NCBI RefSeq assembly: GCF_030124325.1
Contig: NZ_JASKLR010000004.1
Span: 85,473-149,472 of the forward strand
Direction of reading: 5' to 3'
Length of the DNA: 64,000 nt
From: Sinorhizobium sp. 8-89
Lineage (GTDB): Bacteria; Pseudomonadota; Alphaproteobacteria; Rhizobiales; Rhizobiaceae
Part shown: positions 8,631-15,380 of the stretch, one piece after another
Layout of the letters: each line of letters opens with the position of its first letter
Position numbering within the stretch: the stretch's first letter is position 1
Position numbers and translations under genes: made by a program
Notes under the pieces: model-generated
Told to the model about the DNA's origin: nothing
Databases searched by the model: none
What the model saw: only the letters and a program-made list of their open reading frames with translations

Positions 8631-9720
8631 GATACCGGTCCAGGATCGCAACGGCTTCATCGAGCCGTGAAAAAGTAAGCTCGGCCAAGCGTGCGCCGGA
8701 AACGACATTCAGCAAGCTCTGGAATTGGGTCATGTCCAGCCGTCGCTCGGGAGTGAACGCGCCTGCGACCAGTTCAGACAGAGCCTGCACCGGCTCCACC
8801 GCCGAAACCACCGCCGGCCCCTTTTTCCGGCGGCGGATAAGCACGATCGTGTGCAGCGGAACACGTTCGCGCGGCGCCTGTCGAACCGGCGCGACATACC
8901 GGACACTTTTGTTGTCGAGGCGGCGGTGCACCGGGCAGGACATGATCGCATCGCGAGACCCCTCAAGGAGACTCCACGAGCCGGACTTGAGCGCGAGCGC
9001 AAAGGGCACCCCGCGCACCAGACCCCGGTCGTCCATCAATGCAATATCATCGCCGCCGTAATCAAAGCCCGCGTCAACGAGCGCCATAGCAAGTGTCGTC
9101 TTCCCCGCTCCCGGCGCACCGCAGATCAAAAGGCCCCGCGAGTTCTTCACCAGAAGCGCCGCGTGAAGCGCAATATCGGTGCCGACCGCCGCCAGGACGT
9201 CTTCGGTGAGAAAGCTCTTCAATGCTGGCGCCGCCTCGGCGCCAGTGACGATCATTCCTGGCGAGCCATTCCTGCTGATGCACAGCCGGTCGCCGAACCT
9301 TGCCACATTGTAGCAAAAAGGGGCCTCGATGCCCTTCACCGCCAAATGATCGAAAACCGGCCGAACGAGATCGACGGCACCTTGATCGTAATATGCCACC
9401 GAGGCAGCAGTCGCGGCGAGATCAAGCACATGTGTGTCAACAGGCGGTCCGTCGCTCTCGTCAAGCACAATGTCCAGCAATCCCTGACGGGACCAGGAAA
9501 GGAGATATTTCCTCACGAATGCACCGGCGGAACTCCGGTTGACGCCACGCGCCACCAGGTCGGACACGAGTTGTTGAAACGACATGGCTTCGGCGAGATT
9601 GCAGGTCAGATACGCCGTCAGGTCGTCGAGTTCAAAAATCCGTTGCAACGATTCGACGAAAATCGTTCTGCGGTTCCCAAGCAGGAAAAACTCTGCGCCG
9701 TCAGAGACGCGGAACTTCAT
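8617..9720 (-). CDS. PqqD-like domain fused to an HPr kinase-like ATP-binding domain
   Basis: The 367-residue protein has two parts. Residues about 10-85 (FFLLGNRRTIFVESLQRIFELD ... KYLLSWSRQGLLDIV) look like a PqqD/RiPP-recognition-type winged helix. Residues about 150-365 look like the HPr kinase/phosphorylase fold, with Walker A LLICGAPGAGKTTLAMALVD, DFGYGGDDIALMDD-like strands, and GVPFALALKSGSW. It lacks obvious PTS partners. ATG 9720 is chosen because AAGGGGG lies 6-8 nt upstream; an upstream in-frame start at 9765 has no such site. It is first in a two-gene operon with the nucleotidyltransferase. In lasso-peptide clusters such kinases phosphorylate the peptide's C-terminal serine, but no lasso maturation genes are nearby, so the target is unknown. 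Confidence 0.72.
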   Translation of the reverse strand: MKFRVSDGAEFFLLGNRRTIFVESLQRIFELDDLTAYLTCNLAEAMSFQQLVSDLVARGVNRSSAGAFVRKYLLSWSRQGLLDIVLDESDGPPVDTHVLDLAATAASVAYYDQGAVDLVRPVFDHLAVKGIEAPFCYNVARFGDRLCISRNGSPGMIVTGAEAAPALKSFLTEDVLAAVGTDIALHAALLVKNSRGLLICGAPGAGKTTLAMALVDAGFDYGGDDIALMDDRGLVRGVPFALALKSGSWSLLEGSRDAIMSCPVHRRLDNKSVRYVAPVRQAPRERVPLHTIVLIRRRKKGPAVVSAVEPVQALSELVAGAFTPERRLDMTQFQSLLNVVSGARLAELTFSRLDEAVAILDRYHEAE

Positions 9721-10457
9721 TCCAACCCCCTTTGTACGCTGGTCGGAAACATGCAACGGCTGCACTTACTTCTGATCTAAAATCCGCCTTCCTGCTAGCC
9801 GGAAAACAGTCCAGCCCGATAACTTAGGATGCCTGAAGACCTTGATGGCTGCTACCGTCGATGAAGACGACAGTTGAGTGAGCGTGGTCCGATAGGGCAG
9901 TTGTCGACTTGCTTACCTCGCTTTCAAACCCACAGACCCTACACAAGCGGGACCCCGTACCGTTGCGGCAGGGGACCCGCCTAATTCTTTTCTGAAATAA
10001 TTAGGTTCTTGTGGTTGCTTCACCGCGGCGAATTCCTTGGAGCTAGGGTGTCGTCAACTTCAATCCATGGGACCTTAGTCCCGCGCGCTGCGGGCAAACG
10101 TCTTAGGCCCGTTGCCGAATACTTCTCCCGATACATATTGCGGCAGATCCGCGCCCGCGGAACAACGAACAACTCCGTCGCGTCGCGGGCGTGAGAGGGG
10201 TCTCAGAGCGACGCCCAATGGTCTGCACCGCTCTGGGACCTTCACTCGCTATTTGGACCGTAAGATTTCGTCCGCCTCACCAAACGAACTGCCGCGACGG
10301 ATGAATGGCAGAAACCAGGCGCCGGCGCCGATCGAGATCGGACCCAAGGCGGTGAAGCGCTTCAGAGAAAACATTGAAAGTTTGGCAAGTTGCCACGAGA
10401 AAGAGCATTGCCCGAGAGGGACCAGTCGAGTTGATCGAGGCTAGACAATGATAAAGT
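9721..10457. other. Intergenic region without a convincing gene
   Basis: This 737-bp stretch holds the promoter side of the kinase-like gene and one hairpin (9947-9990). Short frames at 10009-10194 and 10112-10444 on the plus strand have no good ribosome-binding site and no family I recognise. A minus-strand open stretch near 9836-9990 ends in a peptide with C-terminal Ser but has no ATG or GTG start. I see no tRNA or insertion sequence here. Confidence 0.5.
9947..9990 (+). terminator. Terminator-like hairpin of unclear ownership
   Basis: GCGGGACCCC (9947-9956) pairs with GGGGACCCGC (9971-9980), with one central A-A mismatch, followed by CTAATTCTTTT. In plus orientation this is a plausible Rho-independent terminator, yet no plus-strand gene lies upstream, so it could end an unannotated small RNA. 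Confidence 0.4.
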
Positions 10458-10505
10458 TGGTAGCGGAGGAGGGATTCGAACCCCCGACACAAGGATTATG
10501 ATTCC
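10458..10505. repeat. Left attachment site: 48-bp copy of the tRNA-Met 3' half
   Basis: The 48 bases are identical to 17796-17843, covering CCA, acceptor 3' strand, T-arm, variable loop and anticodon loop of tRNA-Met read on the minus strand. Identity stops abruptly at 10506 (CGTGTCAG against TCTGCTCT in the tRNA), so this copy is a partial tRNA and not a functional gene. Confidence 0.93.
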
Positions 10506-10539
10506 CGTGTCAGCTGTGTTTTTATTATGTTTTTTCCCA

Positions 10540-10580
10540 TTTTGTGCCAGTTTTGTGCCATCTGTGCCGTCGCTGTGCCA
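10540..10580 (+). repeat. Left-end arm-type repeats of the integrase (four tandem TGTGCC motifs)
   Basis: TTTTGTGCCA occurs at 10540-10549 and 10551-10560, followed by TCTGTGCCG (10561) and GCTGTGCCA (10572-10580), a roughly 10-11-bp periodicity. The same TTTGTGCC core recurs at the right end. Short repeats inside both ends of an integrated element are what tyrosine-integrase arm-binding sites look like. Confidence 0.65.
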
Positions 10581-10589
10581 GCCGTACCT

Positions 10590-11621
10590 TTAACCCAGCA
10601 ATGAACGTTCTGCGGCGGCTAGTTCATCAGAGTCATCGCCGCGCGGGAACAGGTGCCCGTAGGTGTCTAGAGTCATCTGTATCGAGGAGTGACCAAGCCG
10701 TTCCTGCACCGACTTGACCGGCAGCTCCAGGCCGCCGTCAACTTTCCGGTTGATGCACCATGAGGCGAAGAAGTGCCTAAGTGAGTGAAGGCCGGTGTAC
10801 TTCGCCCGGATAACCGTGATCGGCTTACCGTCGTCATCAAACTCCTCCGAAGGATAGGAAACGCCGGCCTTGATCATCGCCGGAATTAGCGCCCGGTTGA
10901 TGATGTTAGCGTGGCTTTCAATGTTGCCGTTCCCGTTGGGGAAGACATAGTGAAGCTCACGAATCGGGTTGTCGGCAGCATCAACCCGGCCGGTGTCACG
11001 ACGTGGGCAAGCGAGGCGCCATTCCCGGAGGGTGTTGACGACGAATGGTGGGATCGGAATTGTCCTTTCTCCCGCTTCTGTTTTCGGTCGCCCGATCTTG
11101 CCGTACTCATCCGCCCGCTGGGTAACGCTAATAGAGCGCCCCTCCAGATCGACATCCTCCCAACGCAATCCGCGCAGCTCCGAGGAACGCATGCCGGTGA
11201 AGATCACGGTTATCAGCAGCGGACGCCAATGACCCATGCTATCGAGGACAGAGAGGACAGTCCTGATCTCGGCCGGCGTTGGAATATGCACCCCGACCTT
11301 TAGCTTCACCTTGTGACGCTTCTCGATCCGGGTCTCTTTGCCGCCGTGCTTCTGACGCATGTCCCTGACGGGATTCCGCGTCGCAAGCCCGCGTTCAACT
11401 GCATCCCCCACAATACCGCCGAGCGAGACGAGCACTTTCTTGATCATCGCCGCTGAGCGTCCGTTCTCCCTGAGCTTGTCTTCAAACTCCCGTATCGACG
11501 GCACTGACAGCTTGGAAACCAAAGTATCGCCTATGAACTCTTCGATGTGGAATTTCAGGTGGCGCTTTCGCTGATCGATGGTGCTCCGCTCAAGCCCCTC
11601 CCCCTCGCCGGTTGCGATCCA
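10590..11621 (-). pseudogene. int: Tyrosine-type phage integrase, 5'-truncated
   Basis: The C-terminal catalytic domain is complete: the first Arg in FTGMRSSELRGLRW, HSLRHFF (HxxR), LGHSS, and the Tyr nucleophile in TLDTYGHLFP. The preceding core-binding domain (LWIATGEGEGLERSTIDQRK ... FIGDTL) can be read in frame up to about 11621. Beyond that the frame loses integrase character and no ATG or GTG start exists; the first usable codon is TTG at 11522, within the core-binding domain. The usual N-terminal arm-binding domain of about 60-80 residues is therefore missing. At the same place the opposite strand becomes the tail of a late phage gene, so a deletion junction is the simplest reading. 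A protein from TTG 11522 (310 residues) would be unlikely to bind the arm sites. Confidence 0.8.
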
Positions 11622-11623
11622 TA

Positions 11624-11740
11624 GTGACCGTCTATGCCGTGCTCGGCCCCGACGAGGCAGATTTCCAGCCGGAATTGCCCGGCTCTGAGCCGCAGCCGGT
11701 TACGGCCAAGCGCCGGGTTCAAAACATCAACTTTCTCTAA
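11624..11740 (+). pseudogene. C-terminal fragment of a phage late gene
   Basis: The plus strand encodes VTVYAVLGPDEADFQPELPG and then a further 18 residues ending INFL and TAA at 11738-11740. It has good codon texture but starts abruptly where integrase homology on the other strand ends. It precedes the endolysin by 23 bp, the position normally held by a tail or host-specificity gene. It is short (38 residues if GTG 11624 were used) and has no ribosome-binding site, so I treat it as the surviving 3' end of a deleted gene. Confidence 0.5.
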
Positions 11741-11763
11741 GAAATCCTAAACAGGAGTCAGCC

Positions 11764-12618
11764 ATGACAGCCAGCGGCTTCAAGGCGGCACTCGCGCGAG
11801 TGCTCGTCCATGAAGGCGGCTTTGTCGATCATCCGCGTGATCCCGGCGGAGCCACAAATCAGGGTGTTACTCAGCGGACCTATGACGCCTATCGGCGGAG
11901 CAAAAAGCAGCGCACGCGCTCCGTCAAGGCAATGGTCGCGGCTGAACGGGACGCGATCTACAAGCGGCAATATTGGGATGCGATCAAGGGCGACAAGCTG
12001 CCGGCGGGCATCGATTACGTGCTGATGGACGGAGCCGTGCACTCCGGCCCCAAGCAGTCAATTAAGTGGCTACAGAGGGGGTTAGGCGCAGCCTATCAAG
12101 GTCAGATCGACGGCGTGATGGGGATAGCAACCTTCGCCGCGCTCGATGCCACGGCAAATCACGCCGCGCTTATTGACCGCATCTGCGACCGCCGCATGGC
12201 ATTCCTCCGCGCTCTAAAAACATGGAGCACGTTCGGACGCGGCTGGGAAAAGCGCGTTGCCAGCGTCCGGGCCATGGCAAAGGCGGATGTGGAACGTCAG
12301 ACAATCGATTTGAAGGCGGTCGAAATTCCGAATGCGAACGCAAAGGCGCTGATCGAGGACGCACGCAGAGCGCCATCGAGGGCACCGGCCGACGCGGCGA
12401 CCGGCGGCGGAGTCGGCGCGGGTGGCATTGCCGGGACATTGCAGGGGCTCCAGGAACAACTCACGCCGTTCAGAGTGGCCGGTGATTGGATTACCAATCT
12501 GGTCGTCGCTCTCGCCGTTGGTGGCGCTTTGCTCGCTGCCGGCGGCATCGCTTACCGCTGGTATGCCAAGCGGCAGCAAACCCGGCTCGCCGATGCGCTT
12601 GATGAGGTGCCGGTATGA
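11764..12618 (+). CDS. Phage endolysin: GH108 N-acetylmuramidase with C-terminal membrane segment
   Basis: Residues 1-95 carry the GH108 motif HEGGFVDHPRDPGGATNQGV, whose Glu in EGGF is the presumed catalytic acid. Residues about 100-175 match the C-terminal peptidoglycan-binding domain of this family (GQIDGVMGIATFAAL, CDRRMAFLRALKTWSTFGRGW). The protein is longer than a minimal endolysin: a Gly/Ala-rich linker leads to a transmembrane helix near residues 243-265 (VVALAVGGALLAAGG). A membrane-anchored muramidase could be held inactive until the holin depolarises the membrane. The ribosome-binding site is AGGAG about 8 nt before ATG. Its stop overlaps the next gene by 4 bp. Confidence 0.87.
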   Translation: MTASGFKAALARVLVHEGGFVDHPRDPGGATNQGVTQRTYDAYRRSKKQRTRSVKAMVAAERDAIYKRQYWDAIKGDKLPAGIDYVLMDGAVHSGPKQSIKWLQRGLGAAYQGQIDGVMGIATFAALDATANHAALIDRICDRRMAFLRALKTWSTFGRGWEKRVASVRAMAKADVERQTIDLKAVEIPNANAKALIEDARRAPSRAPADAATGGGVGAGGIAGTLQGLQEQLTPFRVAGDWITNLVVALAVGGALLAAGGIAYRWYAKRQQTRLADALDEVPV

Positions 12619-12899
12619 TTGCCTTCCTCACGGGTCCGGCCGGCAAAGCCTTGGCAGTGGCCGCGTTCGTCATCGCTCTATTGGGCGCCGGCTATTGGAA
12701 GGGGCGATCTGATAGCCGCGTCGAACAGCTCAAGGACACAATCGCTGCAATCGAGAAAAGGGAGCGAGTCGATGAAAGGGTCAACGGCCTGGACGGTATT
12801 GCTCTGTGCAACGAGCTTCTTGGTGGTGGGGTGCACGACGAGTGCGCTCAACTGCGCGGGGTGGAGGAAGATCGACGTAACGCCGGGCGGCGCCGCTAA
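12615..12899 (+). CDS. Rz-like inner-membrane spanin
   Basis: The 94-residue protein has an N-terminal membrane helix (KALAVAAFVIALLGAGYW) followed by a charged, helical periplasmic part (SRVEQLKDTIAAIEKRERVD), the layout of Rz i-spanins. It starts at an ATGA overlap with the endolysin and contains the start of an Rz1-like lipoprotein in another frame. Spanins fuse inner and outer membranes in the last step of lysis of Gram-negative hosts. Assignment is by architecture and context; sequence identity between spanin families is low. Confidence 0.7.
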   Translation: MIAFLTGPAGKALAVAAFVIALLGAGYWKGRSDSRVEQLKDTIAAIEKRERVDERVNGLDGIALCNELLGGGVHDECAQLRGVEEDRRNAGRRR

Positions 12900-12987
12900 G
12901 CTGGCGGGCGATCCTGAACTGATCCCGACCGGCCGGGGCATCGCCGGACACAACGCCTTCGGGCGGGCTCAGAAGTGCTGGAAATAG
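12772..12987 (+). CDS. Rz1-like outer-membrane lipoprotein spanin, nested in Rz
   Basis: Starting at ATG 12772, out of frame within the Rz gene, is a 71-residue product with a lipoprotein signal (MKGSTAWTVLLCATSFLVVGC), where LVVGC is a good lipobox. The mature part is short. The overlap of a lipoprotein gene inside an i-spanin gene is diagnostic of Rz/Rz1 pairs. GGGAG at 12760-12765 is a suitable ribosome-binding site. An upstream in-frame extension to 12619 would place the lipobox internally and is rejected. Confidence 0.72.
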   Translation: MKGSTAWTVLLCATSFLVVGCTTSALNCAGWRKIDVTPGGAAKLAGDPELIPTGRGIAGHNAFGRAQKCWK

Positions 12988-12996
12988 GAGGCAACC

Positions 12997-13191
12997 ATGA
13001 TCGAAGGTCTTATAGCACTGGCGATTTCCATTCTCGTTGTCGGGCTTGTCACCGGCCTGATCGTCTTCCCCATTCGCCGCGCGCCGTTCATCCCGGCGCC
13101 GTTCGGACAATGGGCCGAATACCTCGTGATCGTCGTCGCGGTGCTCGTGATCATCTTGTACTCGCTGCGCTTTCTAGGAGTTGCCATCTAA
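12997..13191 (+). CDS. Small two-helix membrane protein, candidate holin
   Basis: The 64-residue protein has two membrane helices (LIALAISILVVGLVTGLIVF and EYLVIVVAVLVIILYSLRF) joined by a short Pro-rich loop. It resembles small phage membrane proteins of the Thivi_2564 type. The ribosome-binding site AGGAGG is well placed, 9 bp after the Rz1 stop. In a lysis cassette with endolysin and spanins the likely role is holin or antiholin, but this is from context only. Confidence 0.6.
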   Translation: MIEGLIALAISILVVGLVTGLIVFPIRRAPFIPAPFGQWAEYLVIVVAVLVIILYSLRFLGVAI

Positions 13192-13192
13192 A

Positions 13193-13636
13193 ATGCAGAC
13201 CGGACTCCAAGTCGATACGCGGACAGTCAACATCAACACGGTGATTTCTGTCGCTGGCTTCCTCGCCACCTTTGTCATGATCGGCGTCGCCTGGGGCACA
13301 TCTGTATCCGCGATCCGTGAACTGGAAGAATGGAAGCTGGGTCACGAGGCGGTGCACCGTGATCTGGCGGCAAACATCCGCACTCAAGATGCCGTTATCG
13401 AACAGCAGATCAGCGCGTTGCGCACCGACCTGGCAAAGTTGGATCAGCTAACGTACCGCATCACCACTAATGAGAAGGGAATCGAGGCGATGGACACGCG
13501 GGTCAATCGCATCGCGGAAAGTTACAGCAACCAGTTCGCCGATATGCGGACTCAGCTCTCATCGATCTCGACGCAGATTGCGTTGACGAACCAAACGCTT
13601 CAAAGGATGGAGGCGGCGGTCCCGCCTCCCCGCTGA
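13193..13636 (+). CDS. Phage membrane-anchored coiled-coil protein
   Basis: The 147-residue protein has an N-terminal cytoplasmic stub, one membrane helix (INTVISVAGFLATFVMIGVAW), then a long helical region rich in Gln/Asp/Thr (RTQDAVIEQQISALRTDLAK, QFADMRTQLSSISTQIA) likely to form a coiled coil. Similar proteins are found beside lysis genes in prophages of Rhizobiales, but their role is not established. ATG 13193 is preferred over TTG 13181 because the AGGAG ends at 13180. It ends the plus-strand lysis cassette. Confidence 0.6.
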   Translation: MQTGLQVDTRTVNINTVISVAGFLATFVMIGVAWGTSVSAIRELEEWKLGHEAVHRDLAANIRTQDAVIEQQISALRTDLAKLDQLTYRITTNEKGIEAMDTRVNRIAESYSNQFADMRTQLSSISTQIALTNQTLQRMEAAVPPPR

Positions 13637-13640
13637 TTGA

Positions 13641-14051
13641 TCACTCGCCGGGATCGGCAAGTGACTGCAAGACCCGGAGCGCCGTGCCCTGGACCCTTGG
13701 CGGCATTGTCTCGACTATCCGAGCAGCGCGGAGCCCGTGTTTCCCGAAGGTCGGCAGTGCGGCGTCCTGCGGCTCTGTTGTCTCGATATTGGAGAAGAAG
13801 GTGGAAATCGGCGTGTTGAAGATTTCGGCCATCAACAGGAGTTTCGGGGCGCTGACGCGGTTCATGCCGCTTTCGTATTTTTGCACCTGCTGAAACGTAA
13901 CCCCAAGCCTCTCGGCGAGCGCGGTCTGTGAAATGTCGTTGAGGGTGCGCAGCGTTCTTATATTCTGACCGACGAGAACGCTGATTTGCTTTTCTCGCTC
14001 TTCTGAGCGGGCGCCTTGTGGGGCGCGGGTTCTGGAAACCTTCTGCATCAT
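13641..14051 (-). CDS. XRE-family transcriptional regulator
   Basis: This 136-residue protein has one Cro/C1-type helix-turn-helix at about residues 27-82 (GQNIRTLRTLNDISQTALAE, RLGVTFQQVQKYESGMNRVS). The family is widespread in alphaproteobacteria, usually free-standing. It is convergent with the lysis cassette, whose stop is only 4 bp away. Two adjacent ATGs (14051, 14048) are possible; AGGA lies upstream of both. It may repress phage or neighbouring toxin-antitoxin-type genes. Confidence 0.75.
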   Translation of the reverse strand: MMQKVSRTRAPQGARSEEREKQISVLVGQNIRTLRTLNDISQTALAERLGVTFQQVQKYESGMNRVSAPKLLLMAEIFNTPISTFFSNIETTEPQDAALPTFGKHGLRAARIVETMPPRVQGTALRVLQSLADPGE

Positions 14052-14107
14052 GCGGGTCCTTTACTCAAACTCGACAGCCGTCATGGTTGCCGGGCTAGAC
14101 CCGTAAA

Positions 14108-14287
14108 TCAATCAAAAGTTAACTTTTCCTCAATGGTCTTCTTCGCGTCCTTCCGCACGCGGCGGGAGAACTTTTTCTTGATGCTATGCTTGACGCGCGG
14201 GCGGTCAAGGTAGCACATGACCTTGCGCCAACCGGTGAAGGCGTCCCACTCGTCGCCGCCTTTCAGCTTTTCTCGATGTCCCATCAT
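14108..14287 (-). CDS. Small basic protein of unknown function
   Basis: From ATG 14287 the product is 59 residues (MMGHREKLKGGDEWDAFTGW then RKVMCYLDRPRVKHSIKKKF). It is very basic. Short proteins with the GWRKVMCYLDRPRV core occur repeatedly in rhizobial genomes, to my recollection, with no assigned function. It overlaps the stop of the upstream HTH gene by 4 bp, so translation is probably coupled. A GGAG lies about 10 nt before the start. Confidence 0.6.
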   Translation of the reverse strand: MMGHREKLKGGDEWDAFTGWRKVMCYLDRPRVKHSIKKKFSRRVRKDAKKTIEEKLTFD

Positions 14288-14955
14288 TCTCGTTGATCTC
14301 CGGCGGACCATTCGAAATGAATGCGGTCATATGGGAACTCAACGCCGTCCGCCGTCCGGTCGATGACGCCTGTGTTGATGAGCGTGGTCACGTCACCTTT
14401 GACCGCCTCTACGTCGCGATTGACTCGCCGTGCGACTTCGTGGATCGACAGCGGCCCCTGCCCGGCGAGCGTCACGACAATAGCAAGCCGAGATGGTGTC
14501 AGAATGCGATGCATGTCGTCGTAACTGCCGAAATAATAGGACGACTCGGCATCCGGGACATTCTCACCGGCATCGATACGCTTCGCTGTCTCTATAAACT
14601 GCTGGCGCATTTCATCGATACCGCCACCCAATCGAACATGTAATGTCGTCATTTGAGCGTCCTTTCTACCCGTCCGATTAACCCTCCCCCCGGCCGCCGA
14701 TACCCGCCCCAAAATGTCGGCAAGGGCGGCATCGACCTCGGCGAGCCGCGCATCCATGCGGGCGAAAGTGGGCTCGGCTAGCTTGTCGAGGCTTGCCAAT
14801 TCGCTCTTGAACACGGCCCGAATTTCGTCCTTCAACCGCGTATCAGCGCGCATTGCATGCACGTCGCTAGTCATGCGCTCGGCGGTTTCGGCAACCGTCA
14901 TCAACAGCCGCCGAACCTCTGCCATGTCGCGAGCGATTTCCTGCAACTCATCCAT
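14284..14955 (-). CDS. Coiled-coil domain fused to an HVO_A0114-type antitoxin-like HTH protein
   Basis: Residues about 115-223 (TTLHVRLGGGIDEMRQQFIE, MHRILTPSRLAIVVTLAGQG, SIHEVARRVNRDVEAVKGDV) match the HVO_A0114/TumA-like winged-helix family, normally a free-standing protein of about 120 residues that starts at MTTLHV. Here it is in frame with a helical 100-residue N-terminal part (MDELQEIARDMAEVRRLLMT). GGGGG sits just before ATG 14955, so the long form is probably made, while AAAGGACG before the internal ATG at 14652 could give the short form. No TumE-like toxin is adjacent, so this is an orphan. Confidence 0.62.
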   Translation of the reverse strand: MDELQEIARDMAEVRRLLMTVAETAERMTSDVHAMRADTRLKDEIRAVFKSELASLDKLAEPTFARMDARLAEVDAALADILGRVSAAGGRVNRTGRKDAQMTTLHVRLGGGIDEMRQQFIETAKRIDAGENVPDAESSYYFGSYDDMHRILTPSRLAIVVTLAGQGPLSIHEVARRVNRDVEAVKGDVTTLINTGVIDRTADGVEFPYDRIHFEWSAGDQRE

Positions 14956-14992
14956 GACAACCCCCATTTCCCGGCTGACGGCTCATGCCGGA

Positions 14993-15370
14993 TCACCACC
15001 CGTAACCGCTCTCCTCGGGTCCATAGGTTCCGTCTTCACGGACCTCTTTCCAGTGCCAGAAATTTGAGAGCCCGTGGGTGCCCCAATATTGGCCGCTGAC
15101 GATCAGCACGTTACGCCCGTCAGGGTGACGGACTGTTTTGCCGACCTCCATACTGGATTTCCCCAGGACCTCTTCGGTCATGTCCTTCACCCATTGCTCT
15201 ACCATGGTCGTCCCCCGTGCACGTGCGATTTCATCGATTATGGTTGCGATCAGCTCAGGGTCACCGTCTTCAAGAGCGGCCTCAAGCATGCCGGCCTGTT
15301 CTTCCGGGGTTTTGAGGAAATCCTGAATGTCGAAACGGATTGTTTCCAGCGCCATCTTAAACCGCTCCAT
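14993..15370 (-). CDS. Chimeric protein: HigA-type antidote N-terminus on an unrelated C-terminal domain
   Basis: The first half (ETIRFDIQDFLKTPEEQAGM, ALEDGDPELIATIIDEIARARG) matches the N-terminus of COG3636-type addiction-module antidotes. At the point where their helix-turn-helix should follow, the sequence switches to a different domain (TVRHPDGRNVLIVSGQYWGT and a Trp-rich C-terminus FWHWKEV ... GYGW). ATG 15370 overlaps the upstream stop by one base, but ATG 15355 (MALETIR) has GGAG at a better spacing and matches family starts. No HigB-like toxin is adjacent. The loss of the DNA-binding part suggests domain swapping. Confidence 0.55.
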   Translation of the reverse strand: MERFKMALETIRFDIQDFLKTPEEQAGMLEAALEDGDPELIATIIDEIARARGTTMVEQWVKDMTEEVLGKSSMEVGKTVRHPDGRNVLIVSGQYWGTHGLSNFWHWKEVREDGTYGPEESGYGW

Positions 15371-15380
15371 CAACCTTTGT
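15353..15380 (-). repeat. 28-bp direct repeat copy 1, leader of the HigA-like gene
   Basis: This copy differs from the copy at 15640-15667 by one base of 28. On the minus strand it contains GGTTGATGGAGC and ends at ATG 15355, placing GGAG 9 nt before a start. Here the upstream frame reads GGT TGA and stops inside the repeat. Confidence 0.85.

Noticed and set aside
9836..9990. Minus-strand open stretch ending ...GSSHQGLQAS, considered as a peptide precursor for the kinase-like gene
   Set aside because: It has no ATG or GTG start, no ribosome-binding site, overlaps the terminator-like hairpin, and no lasso maturation genes are nearby. A C-terminal Ser alone is not evidence.
10009..10444. Two short plus-strand frames in the gap before the prophage
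   Set aside because: No ribosome-binding sites, no recognisable family, and irregular residue composition; they look like chance frames in G+C-rich DNA.
10458..10505. Possible second tRNA-Met gene at the left end
   Set aside because: Only the 3' 48 nt match; the D-arm and acceptor 5' strand are absent, so it is an attachment-site remnant.
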